In this document: piece by piece, positions 9,110 to 17,742 of the stretch | Layout: each line of letters begins with the position of its first letter | Numbering within the stretch: the stretch's first letter is position 1 | Source of the DNA: Hymenobacter sp. BT18 | GTDB lineage: Bacteria; Bacteroidota; Bacteroidia; Cytophagales; Hymenobacteraceae | Length of the DNA: 64,000 nt | NCBI RefSeq assembly: GCF_012273015.1 | Contig: NZ_CP050954.1 | Coordinates: 3,822,001 to 3,886,000 of the forward strand | Reading direction: 5' to 3' | Program-made: the position numbers and the translations under genes | Notes under the pieces: generated by a model | The model's database searches: none | Seen by the model: only the letters and a program-made list of their open reading frames with translations | What the model was told of the DNA's origin: nothing

Positions 9110-9277
9110 TGTAAAGATCTGTGGACGCTTGGCCAGGGATGACCCGGCCCACCCCAACAAACCTAGAGAGGCGCTGGTTGCCATCCACTCATGCTGCCCA
9201 TTACCCGCCGCCTGCCCGCGTTGACCCGCCGAAACGGCCCGTTGGTTGATTTGCCAGAATCAGGGCCGCAAAGCCGC

Positions 9278-9285
9278 TACTTTTG
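9278..9285 (+). promoter_or_regulatory. Putative -7 box upstream of sppA
   Basis: TACTTTTG matches TAnnTTTG exactly and lies 29 bp before ATG 9315. A TTTG at 9250-9253 is 24 nt upstream, somewhat too far for an ideal -33 element. Confidence 0.4.
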
Positions 9286-9314
9286 TTAGCGTACCGAACT
9301 CGCTAACTTTTCCG

Positions 9315-11069
9315 ATGAGACAATTCTTAAAGTATGTCCTGGCCACGCTCACGGGCCTTGTGCTGTTTGGCGTCGTAGCCTTTGTGCTGCTCCTGGGCTT
9401 CATTGTAGCCGCCGCTTCCTCCGAAAAAGATGTAACCGTAGCCAGCAACTCCGTGCTGGAGCTCAAGCTCGATAAGCCCATTGCCGAGCGGGGCTTCGAG
9501 AATCCGTTGTCCTCGATTACGGGGGGGCAGGCCACCACGGGCCTGGACGAGTTGAAAGCTGCCATCCGCCGCGCTAAAACCGATGACGACATCAAAGGCA
9601 TCTTCCTGAACCTGGAGATGGTACAGGGGGGCATGGCCACGATGGAGGAAATCCGCCACGAGCTGGTCGAGTTCAAACAGGGCGGCAAGTTTGTGGTGAG
9701 CTACACCGACGCGCAGTCGGAGAAAAGCTACTACCTGGCTTCCGTGGCCGATAAGCTCTACCTGAACCCCCAAGGTACCCTGGAGTTCAATGGCCTCAGC
9801 TCCGAGACCATGTACTACAAAAACCTGTTCGACAAGCTGGGCATTCAGGCCCAGATTTTCCGGGTAGGCTCGTTTAAAAGTGCCGTGGAGCCGTTTTTCC
9901 GCACCAACATGTCGGATTCGGCCCGCCTGCAAACCTCGTCCTTCCTGAACTCCCTCAACGGCGCTATGCTGGCCGACGTGGCCAAGGCCCGCAAAATTGC
10001 TCCCAACCGCCTCAAAGTCATCAGCGACTCGATGCTGGTGCACAACGCCGACGACGCCAAGCGCCTGGGCCTGGTAACGGACCTGGGCTACTACGACCAG
10101 GCCACCGACTACATAAAGGGGAAGCTGGGCGTGGAGAAAGACGAGAAGCTGAGCCTGGTGTCTTTGAGCGACTACCTGAAAGCCGAGGATGAGGACGAAA
10201 ACAGCAGCGGCAACCGCATTGCCGTGGTGTACGCCGATGGCGACATCGTGACGGGCAAGGGCGGCAACGAAAACATTGGCAGCACGCGCTTCGCCGAGGC
10301 CATCCGCAAGGCCCGCCTCGACAAGAAAGTGAAAGCCGTGGTGTTGCGCATCAACTCGCCCGGGGGCTCGTCCCTGGCTTCCGACATCATCTACCGCGAG
10401 GTGATGCTCACCAAGAAAGTGAAGCCCATCATTGCCAGCATGTCGGACGTGGCGGCCTCGGGCGGCTACTTTATTGCCATGGGCTGCGACACCATCGTGG
10501 CCAACCCCACTACCATCACCGGCTCCATCGGCGTGTTTGGGGTGCTGCCTAACATCGAGCCGTTCCTGCGCGACAAGCTCGGCATCACCACCGACCGGGT
10601 AACCACCGGCAAGTTCTCGGACTTCCCCACCGTGACGCGCGCCCTCACGCCCTTCGAGCAGCAGCAGTTCCAGAAAGAGGTAGACCGCATCTACGCCGAC
10701 TTTACCACTAAGGCCGCCGCCGGCCGCCGCATGCCGGTAGAGCGCCTGCGCGGGTTTGCCTCGGGCCGGGTATGGTCGGGCACCGAAGCCAAAGCCCGCG
10801 GCTTGGTAGACGTGCTGGGTTCTTTCGACGATGCCCTGCGCATTGCCGCCCGCCGCGCCAACCTCAAAGCCGATGACTACCGCATTCAGAAGCTGCCCCG
10901 CCAGAAAACCTTTGCCGAAAACCTGTTCAGCTCCTTTAACGAGGAAGCCCGCCTGCGCATGGTGAAGTCGGAAATGGGCCCGCTCTACCCCATGTTCGAG
11001 CAGTACAAGCAGCTCTCGGAAATGAAAGGGGTACAAATGCGCGCCCCCTTCGTGCTGAACGTGGAATAG
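9315..11069 (+). CDS. sppA: Signal peptide peptidase SppA, long (67K) type
   Basis: This 584-aa serine protease is anchored by an N-terminal membrane helix (residues about 8-36) and degrades cleaved signal peptides on the periplasmic side. It has the duplicated architecture of E. coli SppA. The general-base lysine is in GSFKSAVEPFF (Lys188) and the nucleophile in DVAASGGYF (Ser382). Their 194-residue spacing is close to the 200 of Lys209/Ser409 in E. coli. ATG 9315 is supported by the TACTTTTG box 29 bp upstream. An antisense ORF of 569 codons over this gene is a codon-bias shadow. Confidence 0.95.
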   Translation: MRQFLKYVLATLTGLVLFGVVAFVLLLGFIVAAASSEKDVTVASNSVLELKLDKPIAERGFENPLSSITGGQATTGLDELKAAIRRAKTDDDIKGIFLNLEMVQGGMATMEEIRHELVEFKQGGKFVVSYTDAQSEKSYYLASVADKLYLNPQGTLEFNGLSSETMYYKNLFDKLGIQAQIFRVGSFKSAVEPFFRTNMSDSARLQTSSFLNSLNGAMLADVAKARKIAPNRLKVISDSMLVHNADDAKRLGLVTDLGYYDQATDYIKGKLGVEKDEKLSLVSLSDYLKAEDEDENSSGNRIAVVYADGDIVTGKGGNENIGSTRFAEAIRKARLDKKVKAVVLRINSPGGSSLASDIIYREVMLTKKVKPIIASMSDVAASGGYFIAMGCDTIVANPTTITGSIGVFGVLPNIEPFLRDKLGITTDRVTTGKFSDFPTVTRALTPFEQQQFQKEVDRIYADFTTKAAAGRRMPVERLRGFASGRVWSGTEAKARGLVDVLGSFDDALRIAARRANLKADDYRIQKLPRQKTFAENLFSSFNEEARLRMVKSEMGPLYPMFEQYKQLSEMKGVQMRAPFVLNVE

Positions 11070-11104
11070 GTTTCTAGTTGCTGGTTGTCAGGAGGCGCCC
11101 CGAC

Positions 11105-11193
11105 TGTCATCCTGAGCAAAGTGAAGGACCTTCTTTCGCCGGAACAATAGTTGTTCTTGCGGGAGAAGGTCCTTCGCTTTGCTCAGGATGACA
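11105..11193. repeat. Dispersed 89-bp palindromic repeat, copy 1
   Basis: The 30-bp arm starting TGTCATCCTGAGCAAAG at 11105 recurs inverted at 11164-11193 with one mismatch, around a 29-nt loop. A diverged copy is at 27514-27601. It lies between sppA and the phosphorylase and reads as a long hairpin in RNA. Confidence 0.8.
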
Positions 11194-11282
11194 TACTTTT
11201 TCTCAACCTTGCGGTTTCTTGCCTGCGCCTGAATAACCAGCAACTAAAAACCAGAAACCCGAAACCCGAAACTCCCTTTGTG

Positions 11283-12101
11283 ATGCAAGACCTCCTCGAA
11301 GCCGCCGAATACCTCCGCCAGCGCCTGCCCGATTTTCAACCTGAAGCCGGCATTATCTTGGGTACGGGCCTGGGCGCTCTGGCTAAAGAAGTGGCTGTGC
11401 AGCACCGTTTCAGCTACGCCGAGATTCCGCACTTCCCAATTTCTACGGTGGAAAGCCACGCTGGCGAGCTGCTGGTGGGCACCCTGGCCGGCAAGCGGGT
11501 GCTGGTCATGCGCGGGCGGTTTCACTACTACGAGGGCTATACCATGCAGCAGGTGGTGTTTCCGGTGCGCGTAATGAAGCTGCTGGGCATCCGGCACCTG
11601 TTCGTGAGCAACGCCAGCGGCGGCCTCAACCCCGACTACGACTACTCCGACTTGATGCTGCTGGAAGACCACATCAACCTGCAGCCCACCAACCCACTCA
11701 TCGGCCCGAACCTCGACGAGCTAGGCCCGCGCTTTCCCGATATGATGGAGCCCTACGACCAGAGCCTGCTCGCGCTGGCCGAGGAGGCCGCGCAGGAGCT
11801 GGGCTTCACGCAGTATCTGCGCCGGGGCGTATACGCCTCCTTGCCTGGTCCCATGCTCGAAACGCCTGCCGAATACCGCTACCTGCGCACCATCGGGGCC
11901 GATGCGGTGGGCATGAGCACCGTGCCCGAGGTCATTGCCGCCGTGCACATGGGCCTGCCCGTGCTGGCTGTATCCGTCATCACCGACCTGTGCGCCCCTG
12001 GCAAACTTAAGAAGGTAGACATTGCCGACATCCTGCGCACCGCCGCCGTAGCCGAGCCCCGCCTTACTGCCCTGCTACAGCAGGTGCTGGAAAAGCTGTG
12101 A
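11283..12101 (+). CDS. Purine-nucleoside phosphorylase, trimeric (PNP-I) family
   Basis: This 272-aa protein cleaves purine ribonucleosides with phosphate in purine salvage. Recognisable motifs are GIILGTGLGAL, the phosphate/ribose strand VMRGRFHYYEGY, VSNASGGLNP, and the base-binding region ETPAEYRYLR with GADAVGMSTVPEV. The position that is Asn243 in the human enzyme is Asp235 here (VITD), which may alter base preference. ATG 11283 is chosen because the 44 codons upstream read through the palindromic repeat. It is convergent with a lipoprotein gene across a foldback element. Confidence 0.93.
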   Translation: MQDLLEAAEYLRQRLPDFQPEAGIILGTGLGALAKEVAVQHRFSYAEIPHFPISTVESHAGELLVGTLAGKRVLVMRGRFHYYEGYTMQQVVFPVRVMKLLGIRHLFVSNASGGLNPDYDYSDLMLLEDHINLQPTNPLIGPNLDELGPRFPDMMEPYDQSLLALAEEAAQELGFTQYLRRGVYASLPGPMLETPAEYRYLRTIGADAVGMSTVPEVIAAVHMGLPVLAVSVITDLCAPGKLKKVDIADILRTAAVAEPRLTALLQQVLEKL

Positions 12102-12103
12102 TT

Positions 12104-12485
12104 TAATGTGCTGGGCTTCGCGAATGTGAGAAATGTGAAGAATGTGCTGATGTGAGGGAATAGGCTGCGCTAATGGGGAATGGGCGGAGGTGCACTCCGA
12201 TGCTGGTGTGCACCAACGGAGCGTGAGGGCGCTGCCTTGTGGGCGGCTCACAACTCAATTGCAGGCCTTGCGCAACCGGGTTATGAGCCGGCTGCAAGTA
12301 GAGTTACAGGCGGCCTGTGACTCTACTTGCAGCCGGCTCATAACCAGATTTACAGGCCGCTGAGGAGCACCGCCCCGCTGTAGCCCCTTGGCGCAGCCTA
12401 TTCCCTCACATCAGCACATTGCCCACATTCCCTTGACAGTAGCACATTCTCCACATTTCTCACATTAGCGAAGCCCAGCACATTA
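12104..12485. repeat. 382-bp non-coding foldback element (nested inverted repeats)
   Basis: The left arm 12104-12170 (beginning TAATGTGCTGGGCTTCGC) matches the reverse complement of 12391-12485, the right arm carrying about 28 extra bases. In the centre, 12279-12345 is a near-perfect 67-bp palindrome with 26-bp outer arms starting GGTTATGAGCCGG. No credible ORF lies inside. The element fills the whole gap between two convergent genes, from 2 bp after one stop codon to 5 bp before the other. Confidence 0.75.
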
Positions 12486-12490
12486 ACCCC

Positions 12491-12916
12491 CTATTGCCGG
12501 GAGAAAATATGCTGCTCCAGCAACTGGTCTTTGTTGATGAAGCTGTATACCAGCGTGGTATTGTCAACGGTGCCCAGGTTATAGGTAGCCGTAGCGCCTT
12601 TGTGGTCGGTGATTTCCAGCAGCATGTTGTTCTGGCCCGTAAGCTTCCAGGTGCCGGTGGTGGTCGAGTTGTCGTCCAGCTGCGTTTGGGTGTAGGTACC
12701 GTCGCTCTTGAACTGTCGCTTGTAGCGGTCCTTGATATCGTTGCCTTTGGAGCTTGATTGGCCGCCTACGGCTACTTCATCCAGCCGCCAGGTGTAAAGC
12801 AGGGCGCTGGCCGAATAAGAAGGTGCCGGGTCGCAGCCGCAGGAAGTGTTTTCGCAGCTGCTCACCAGCCCAAATACAAAAAGAAAAACCAGCGCGAGGG
12901 AAAACGTACGGCTCAT
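12491..12916 (-). CDS. Lipoprotein, lipocalin-like
   Basis: A 141-aa protein with a lipoprotein signal (hydrophobic core LALVFLFVFGL, lipobox VSSC with Cys21). A short Cys-rich linker follows. The body has WRLDEVAVGG, then alternating beta-strand patterns (GTYTQTQ, TTGTWKLTG, MLLEITDHKG), typical of the small lipocalin-like folds of Bacteroidota. It is exported and lipid-anchored; its ligand is unknown. It lies 70 bp downstream of the DUF4249 gene on the same strand and may be the last gene of that group. Confidence 0.8.
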   Translation of the reverse strand: MSRTFSLALVFLFVFGLVSSCENTSCGCDPAPSYSASALLYTWRLDEVAVGGQSSSKGNDIKDRYKRQFKSDGTYTQTQLDDNSTTTGTWKLTGQNNMLLEITDHKGATATYNLGTVDNTTLVYSFINKDQLLEQHIFSRQ

Positions 12917-12986
12917 AGCTGCTACAAGGAAAAGGTGGATGCTACCTGCTAAGAGTCCGCCCGGCGTGGCTACGTTGCACCCCAGG

Positions 12987-13847
12987 CTATTTTATCACCA
13001 CCGTGCGGCGCTGGTAGCTCAGCACGGTGAACACGCCCAAGCCGCCCTGTACCGTGCTTTTGATGCCGGCGGGCTGAGCAAAAGGGTTGCCGTTGGCCCC
13101 GCGCGCATCATCTACCGACTGCATAAAGTCGGCGTAGGCCTTATCCAGGTGGTAGAGCGTGACGACGAGCGTATCGTTGGGCGCAAACTCATAGCTGGTG
13201 CCCAGCGTAAATTCCCGCCCATTGTTCAGGCGGTCCTGCGGGTTGTAATCTACTTCCGGGTCTTTGGACACACTGTCGCGGTGAATCTGGAAGCGGTAGT
13301 AGTTGCCAGCCTCGGGCGGGTCCTGAAATCGTACGAGTACGTAGGCCTTGCGCTGCGCCTCGGGCTGGTCGTTGAACTTCCACTCCACCGTGTCGATGGG
13401 CACAATGGCGGGCATCGTGGCCGTGCCCGTAAGGTGGCGGCCCTGCTCATCCGTAACGTCGAGCGTGAATACGTCGCCGGGCCGGGCTTGCAGCGGCGCG
13501 CGGCCGCGGTGGGTATAGGCTTTCTGAGTGATTGGGTCGAGGGCAGGGGCGAACCGCAGCGTGTCGCGCCACCCCGCTGGCCCCCCTAGTATCACTTGCA
13601 CCTGCTGGGGCAGGCTGGGGCTGGGGTCGGCCAGGTATTCCGTCGTTTCCGTCACGGTCAGTTGGGGCACTTTGCCGGGCTCCAGGTAGCACTCCACCAC
13701 CAGCTGGGCGGGGTAGGCGGGAAGCTCCACGTCGATATCCTGCTGCAGGCCGCAGCTGCTGAGCAGGGCGCACAAGCCCAGCACGCCGAGGCCCCGCTGA
13801 CCGCAGTGCGCCGTCCCTAAAATCCGTGAAATCTGCATAATCCGCAT
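12987..13847 (-). CDS. DUF4249 family lipoprotein (TonB receptor partner)
   Basis: The product has 286 aa. A signal region ends in a lipobox-like LLSSC (Cys32), followed by DVELPAYPAQLVVECYLEPG, the characteristic N-terminal block of DUF4249. Members are regularly encoded next to TonB-dependent receptors and are thought to be surface partners, with no proven ligand. The start lies 11 bp after the receptor stop, so the two are surely cotranscribed. The C-terminus (GGLGVFTVLSYQRRTVVIK) is intact. Confidence 0.88.
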   Translation of the reverse strand: MRIMQISRILGTAHCGQRGLGVLGLCALLSSCGLQQDIDVELPAYPAQLVVECYLEPGKVPQLTVTETTEYLADPSPSLPQQVQVILGGPAGWRDTLRFAPALDPITQKAYTHRGRAPLQARPGDVFTLDVTDEQGRHLTGTATMPAIVPIDTVEWKFNDQPEAQRKAYVLVRFQDPPEAGNYYRFQIHRDSVSKDPEVDYNPQDRLNNGREFTLGTSYEFAPNDTLVVTLYHLDKAYADFMQSVDDARGANGNPFAQPAGIKSTVQGGLGVFTVLSYQRRTVVIK

Positions 13848-13858
13848 GAATCCGTGGT

Positions 13859-16201
13859 TCAGAATTTGAAATTATACGTCACCGAAGGAATAACCGGAAA
13901 CAACGACACCTGCCGGGCCCGGTAGCCGATAACCTGGCTTTCGTCCTCGTTTTTCACTTGGTCGAAAAACACGAAGTAGGGGTTGCGGCGGTTGTAGGCG
14001 TTGTAGATGCTGAACGTGAGGTCTGATTCCGTGAACCAGCGTGTGGGCTTCATCTTCCAGACCACGCCCAGGTCCATACGGTGGTAGGCCGCCAGGCGGT
14101 AACCGTTGCGGTTGGGGTACACCGGCACGGCCGAGGCATCGTCGCCATAAATATCCTGAAAGATGAAACGCGCCAGCGGCAGGGTGGTGGGGTTGCCGGA
14201 GCTCAGGGTAAAGGAGCCCGTCAGGTTCACGCGTTTACTAAGCTGGTGCAGGCCGACCACCGTCAGGTTGTGGCGCCGGTCGTAGGTGGGATAGAATAGC
14301 TCCCCGTTGTTGATGCCCGACGTGCCGCGCTGGGCCGGGAAGCGCCGCTTGGTCCAGGAAAGCGTGTAGCCTACCCAGCCGGTGGTGCGGCCGGTTTTCT
14401 TTTCCAGGTAGATTTCGTTGCCGTAGGCGAAGCCTTTCCCAAACAGAAACTCCGCGTCCAGGTCGGGGTTCACGAACAGCTGCGCCCCGTCGCGGAAGTC
14501 AACCTGGTTTTTCGCCCACTTGTAGTACACCTCGTTGGTGAGTAGCCACTGGCCTCCCGCAAATAGAAAGCTCGCCCCGGCCGACACCTGCTGGCTGCGC
14601 TGGGGCTTCACGGACAGGCGCGAGGGGTACCAGATATCCGTGGGCAGGGAGGCGCCGGAGTTTGTAACCAGGTGCAGGTATTGGTACATCAGGGCGTAGT
14701 TGGCCTTGAGCGTGAGCTTGGGCGAAAGGGTGTAGCGGGCCGCCGCGCGCGGCTCCAGGCCGGCGTAGGCGTCGGTACCGCTGCGGAAGCCCGTCAGGCG
14801 CAGGCCGCCTTCCAGCTGCCACCGGTCGGAAGCCCGGAAGTTGTCGGTGGCGTAGAGGGCGCCTTCCTGCCCATCGTAGCCCACGTCGTCGCCGAAGCTC
14901 AGGCGCCCATCGGTGGAGCCGGCCTTCAGGCGGCCTACTCCAAAGCGGTGCTGGGTGCCCATGGCCCCAAAGCGCACGGTGTGCCGCTCGTTAGGCGTGT
15001 ACTCAAAGTCCGTTTTGAGGGTGTAGTCCCGGATAGTGGACGAGAGGTTGAAGCTGAACTGGTCGAGCTTGTTGGCAATTTCGTACTTGTAGTGCGTGAA
15101 CGAGGCCGAGGTGTTGGCGTACAGGCGTGGGCTGAACACGTGGTTCCAGCGGGCTGAGGCCACAGCATTTCCCCAGTTGAAATTGAAGTTGAAGCCACCC
15201 GTAGAGTTGAAGCCAAACTTATCCTGCCCGTAGTAGCCGCTCAAATACACCCGGTCTTTTTCGCCCAGGGTGTAGTTGGCCTTGGCGTTGAAGTCGTAGA
15301 AGTAGTAGTCGGGAATGGGGTTGAAGTCCGGGTCGCCCTCGTTGAGCTGGTTGATCCGGCGGGTAAAGATGTCGAAGTAGGTGCGCCGCCCCGACACCAG
15401 AAATGCGCCTTTGTTTTTCTTGAGCGGGCCCTCCACCGTAAGGCGGGAAGAAATAAGGCCCAGGCCGCCCGTCACGCCCAGCTTCTGGTTGTTGCCCTCG
15501 CGCAGCTTCACATCCACTACCGAGGAGAGACGCCCCCCGAACTGCGCCGGAAAGCCTCCTTTGTAGAGGTCCACGCTCTGCACGGCATCGGAGTTGAACA
15601 CCGAAAACAGCCCGAATAAGTGATTGGGGTTGTACACCACCGCATCGTCTACCAGTACCAGGTTCTGGTCGGCCGAGCCCCCGCGCACGAACAGGCCGCT
15701 GGTACCCTCGCCGCCGTTTTGCACGCCCGGCTTCAGCTGCAGGGTTTTCAGGATATCCACTTCCCCAAACAAGGCGGGGAGTAGCTTGGCCTCGGTAGCC
15801 GTGAGCCGCTCCACGCTCATCTGGGTGCTTTGCTGTTTCTGCTCCAGGGTGCCGCTGGCTTCCACCACCACCTCGCCCAGTTCGTTGCCGGCCGGGGCCA
15901 AGCGAAAGTCCAGCTGCTGGCTATTGCGCAGGTTCAGGTCGCGCTTCACCGTCTGGTAGCCGATGAAGGATACCACCACCTGGTAGCGTCCGGCGGGCAA
16001 AGAAAGCGAATAGTTGCCCTGCTCATCGGCCGTGACGCCAGCGCTTAGCACCGGCACCGCCACGGTGGCGCCCGGCAGGATGCCGGCCTCACCCAGCACC
16101 CGGCCGCTCAGGGTAACCATGCGCTGCTGTCCCGTTGCCGGGCCAGCCCAAAAAGAAAGAAATCCAAAAAGAAGTGTTCCAAGAAGTAACGAAATCCGCA
16201 T
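13859..16201 (-). CDS. TonB-dependent outer-membrane receptor with carboxypeptidase-regulatory-like N-domain
   Basis: The product has 780 aa. After the signal peptide (MRISLLLGTLLFGFLSF) comes a CarboxypepD_reg-like beta-sandwich (about residues 28-110, VTLSGRVLGEAGILPGATV). A plug domain follows (about 120-230, KTLQLKPGVQNGGEGTSGLF), then a beta-barrel ending in the outer-membrane-type VTYNFKF. The domain order is SusC-like, but the protein is shorter than SusC and its partner is DUF4249, not SusD, so the substrate is open. ATG 16201 gives a clean signal peptide; an upstream ATG eight codons earlier is less likely. Confidence 0.93.
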   Translation of the reverse strand: MRISLLLGTLLFGFLSFWAGPATGQQRMVTLSGRVLGEAGILPGATVAVPVLSAGVTADEQGNYSLSLPAGRYQVVVSFIGYQTVKRDLNLRNSQQLDFRLAPAGNELGEVVVEASGTLEQKQQSTQMSVERLTATEAKLLPALFGEVDILKTLQLKPGVQNGGEGTSGLFVRGGSADQNLVLVDDAVVYNPNHLFGLFSVFNSDAVQSVDLYKGGFPAQFGGRLSSVVDVKLREGNNQKLGVTGGLGLISSRLTVEGPLKKNKGAFLVSGRRTYFDIFTRRINQLNEGDPDFNPIPDYYFYDFNAKANYTLGEKDRVYLSGYYGQDKFGFNSTGGFNFNFNWGNAVASARWNHVFSPRLYANTSASFTHYKYEIANKLDQFSFNLSSTIRDYTLKTDFEYTPNERHTVRFGAMGTQHRFGVGRLKAGSTDGRLSFGDDVGYDGQEGALYATDNFRASDRWQLEGGLRLTGFRSGTDAYAGLEPRAAARYTLSPKLTLKANYALMYQYLHLVTNSGASLPTDIWYPSRLSVKPQRSQQVSAGASFLFAGGQWLLTNEVYYKWAKNQVDFRDGAQLFVNPDLDAEFLFGKGFAYGNEIYLEKKTGRTTGWVGYTLSWTKRRFPAQRGTSGINNGELFYPTYDRRHNLTVVGLHQLSKRVNLTGSFTLSSGNPTTLPLARFIFQDIYGDDASAVPVYPNRNGYRLAAYHRMDLGVVWKMKPTRWFTESDLTFSIYNAYNRRNPYFVFFDQVKNEDESQVIGYRARQVSLFPVIPSVTYNFKF

Positions 16202-16292
16202 CAGCCCTAAGCTATAACCCACCAAACAGCCACAAAGGTAAACGCCTGGGCGGGGGTGGTTAGTATAGCAAACCCGGTTCCCCGGAAAAAGT

Positions 16293-16598
16293 CTACAAAT
16301 ACGGCTGCATGGCCTGCTGCAGCTGCTGAGCGGGCACTACGCCGGCCTGCCGCCACACGGGCTGCCCTTTATGGAACAGAATAAGCGTTGGAATGCTCTG
16401 CACCCGAAACTGCTGCGCGGCGGCCTGGTTACGGTCCACGTCTACTTTAATCACCTTGAGCTTGCCCTGGTAACTGGCCGCAACCTGCTGGAGAATCGGG
16501 GCCATGGTTTTACAGGGGCCGCACCAGTCGGCGTAGAAATCCACCAGCACGGGCATACCGGGGGAGTTGATAAGGTCGGCAAAGGATTTTTTAGGCAT
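16293..16598 (-). CDS. trxA: Thioredoxin
   Basis: A 101-aa single-domain thioredoxin with the classic active site WCGPC (Cys26 and Cys29) and the cis-proline loop VQSIPTLILF. It has no signal peptide, so it is cytoplasmic and reduces protein disulfides. It lies 91 bp upstream of the TonB receptor on the same strand, with a terminator separating it from the gene before it. The slightly short length (E. coli TrxA has 108 residues) and the MPKKSFADLINSPG N-terminus are common variants. Confidence 0.95.
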   Translation of the reverse strand: MPKKSFADLINSPGMPVLVDFYADWCGPCKTMAPILQQVAASYQGKLKVIKVDVDRNQAAAQQFRVQSIPTLILFHKGQPVWRQAGVVPAQQLQQAMQPYL

Positions 16599-16617
16599 GG
16601 CAGGAAGATTTAAAACG

Positions 16618-16651
16618 AAAAAGCGTCCGGGGCTACGGCCCCAGACGCTTT
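16618..16651 (-). terminator. Rho-independent-type terminator
   Basis: On the minus strand AAAGCGTCTGGGGCC pairs with the later GGGGC/GACGCTTT arm around a 3-nt loop and runs into CTTTTT. It follows the 16672-17124 gene. Confidence 0.75.
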
Positions 16652-16671
16652 GTTACGAGAAAAGTGAATAG

Positions 16672-17124
16672 TTATTTTCGATTTTTTTCCACCACGGTTA
16701 CGTCATTAGCGGTTACGGGAAACTCAAACCGCCCACTCACCACGCGCTTACCAGCTACCTGGCACTCCCACACGTAGCGCCCGGGCTGGGCTTTGGCGGC
16801 TTCACCGGCCTCCGACTTAAAATAGTCTCCATTGGTGGGGTCGGCCGGGTACATCACGTCGGCCCCATTCTGGCCTTTTTCAATTTCCTTGGTGAGGATG
16901 TACACCTTGCCCGTAGCCTGGTTGGTGACCATGAATTTGGCAGTGTACGTTCCCAGAATTCCAAATTTATCCATGACACCCAGGCGGATGTAAGCGTCGG
17001 TAGATACCATCCAGGTTTGGGCCTGGGCCGTAGCCGGGCGCATAGCCAACATAACCAGCAAAAGGCCGGCTACGCGCAGCAGCTGCTGGAGCCGCGAAGA
17101 AAAGGCAAAAGTAGAGGTGTGCAT
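16672..17124 (-). CDS. Small secreted protein, unknown function
   Basis: The product has 150 aa. A signal peptide (hydrophobic LLRVAGLLLVMLAMR, cleavage near AQAQ) precedes a compact domain of about 112 residues. That domain has beta-rich text such as TYTAKFMVTNQATGKVYILTKEI and GRYVWECQVAGKRVVSGRFEF. The latter resembles an immunoglobulin-like or DUF-type ligand-binding fold, but I do not recognise the family. A terminator immediately follows, so the gene is probably monocistronic. Confidence 0.78.
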   Translation of the reverse strand: MHTSTFAFSSRLQQLLRVAGLLLVMLAMRPATAQAQTWMVSTDAYIRLGVMDKFGILGTYTAKFMVTNQATGKVYILTKEIEKGQNGADVMYPADPTNGDYFKSEAGEAAKAQPGRYVWECQVAGKRVVSGRFEFPVTANDVTVVEKNRK

Positions 17125-17360
17125 GCTGAACGGAAGTATATGAGTGAAACCGCGAGGAAGAAAACAGAGCGTAGAAAAGAAGCTAAATCAGGTAAGACAC
17201 GTTTGATTGGTGGGTGGATATCATCTCGTGTAATCAAATATAAACAGGAAGCGCGGGAATTATATCAACCACTCACTATTCTTTTTTGTGACGCAGGCGT
17301 ATGGGGAGCCAAGAAAACCCCATTGCGGAAGCTGTTAACACGTAGTGCGTTGTGAAAAAA

Positions 17361-17681
17361 ATGCGTTCAAATAACGTACCAGAAATAGTTGTGCCGGTCC
17401 GCCCGCATTCCGCCGAGGCCGTATGCCAGCTTTGCGAGCGGGAAGTGCAGCGCACTTCGCGGCATCATCTGGTGCCGCGGGAAGAGGGTGGGCGCCATGG
17501 GCCCACGGTAGCCCTCTGCCAACCCTGCCACAGCACCGTGCACACGCTGCTGCACAACAAGGTGCTGGCCCGGCGTTATCACTCCATCGACCTGCTGCGC
17601 CAAGCGGAAGAGCTGCAAACCTACCTGCAGTGGATTCGGCGCAGCCGGGTGGAGCGCATTCGCAACCGCCGCAAAAAGTGA
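17361..17681 (+). CDS. HNH endonuclease-family protein
   Basis: About 106 aa. Two CxxC knuckles (CQLC and CQPC) bracket the RHHLVPREEGG beta-beta-alpha segment and the final CHSTVH histidine. This is the zinc-stabilised HNH nuclease arrangement. It acts on DNA; as a short stand-alone HNH it may be a housekeeping-type nuclease or a homing or defence remnant. ATG 17361 is given; a GTG at 17352 would add three residues. The DUF6687-like gene begins 61 bp downstream on the same strand. Confidence 0.85.
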   Translation: MRSNNVPEIVVPVRPHSAEAVCQLCEREVQRTSRHHLVPREEGGRHGPTVALCQPCHSTVHTLLHNKVLARRYHSIDLLRQAEELQTYLQWIRRSRVERIRNRRKK

Positions 17682-17742
17682 AGTACGACGCGCCGTTGCC
17701 GCGCCTAGCCGCTATTTTAGCGGCTTACACGCCCGAAGTCCC

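Noticed and set aside
9327..11036. 569-codon antisense ORF over sppA
   Set aside because: It is a codon-bias shadow of a GC-rich gene. The product has no recognisable domain and is full of His/Gly/Val, as expected from the opposite strand of sppA.
12846..13589. 247-codon plus-strand ORF across the lipoprotein and DUF4249 genes
   Set aside because: It crosses the spacer between two real minus-strand genes and shows no domain.
17140..17355. Possible 71-aa basic protein before the HNH gene
   Set aside because: It starts with MSETARKKTERRKEAKSGK and overlaps the alternative GTG start of the HNH gene by four bases. No family or strong start signal supports it, so it was left out, though it could be real.
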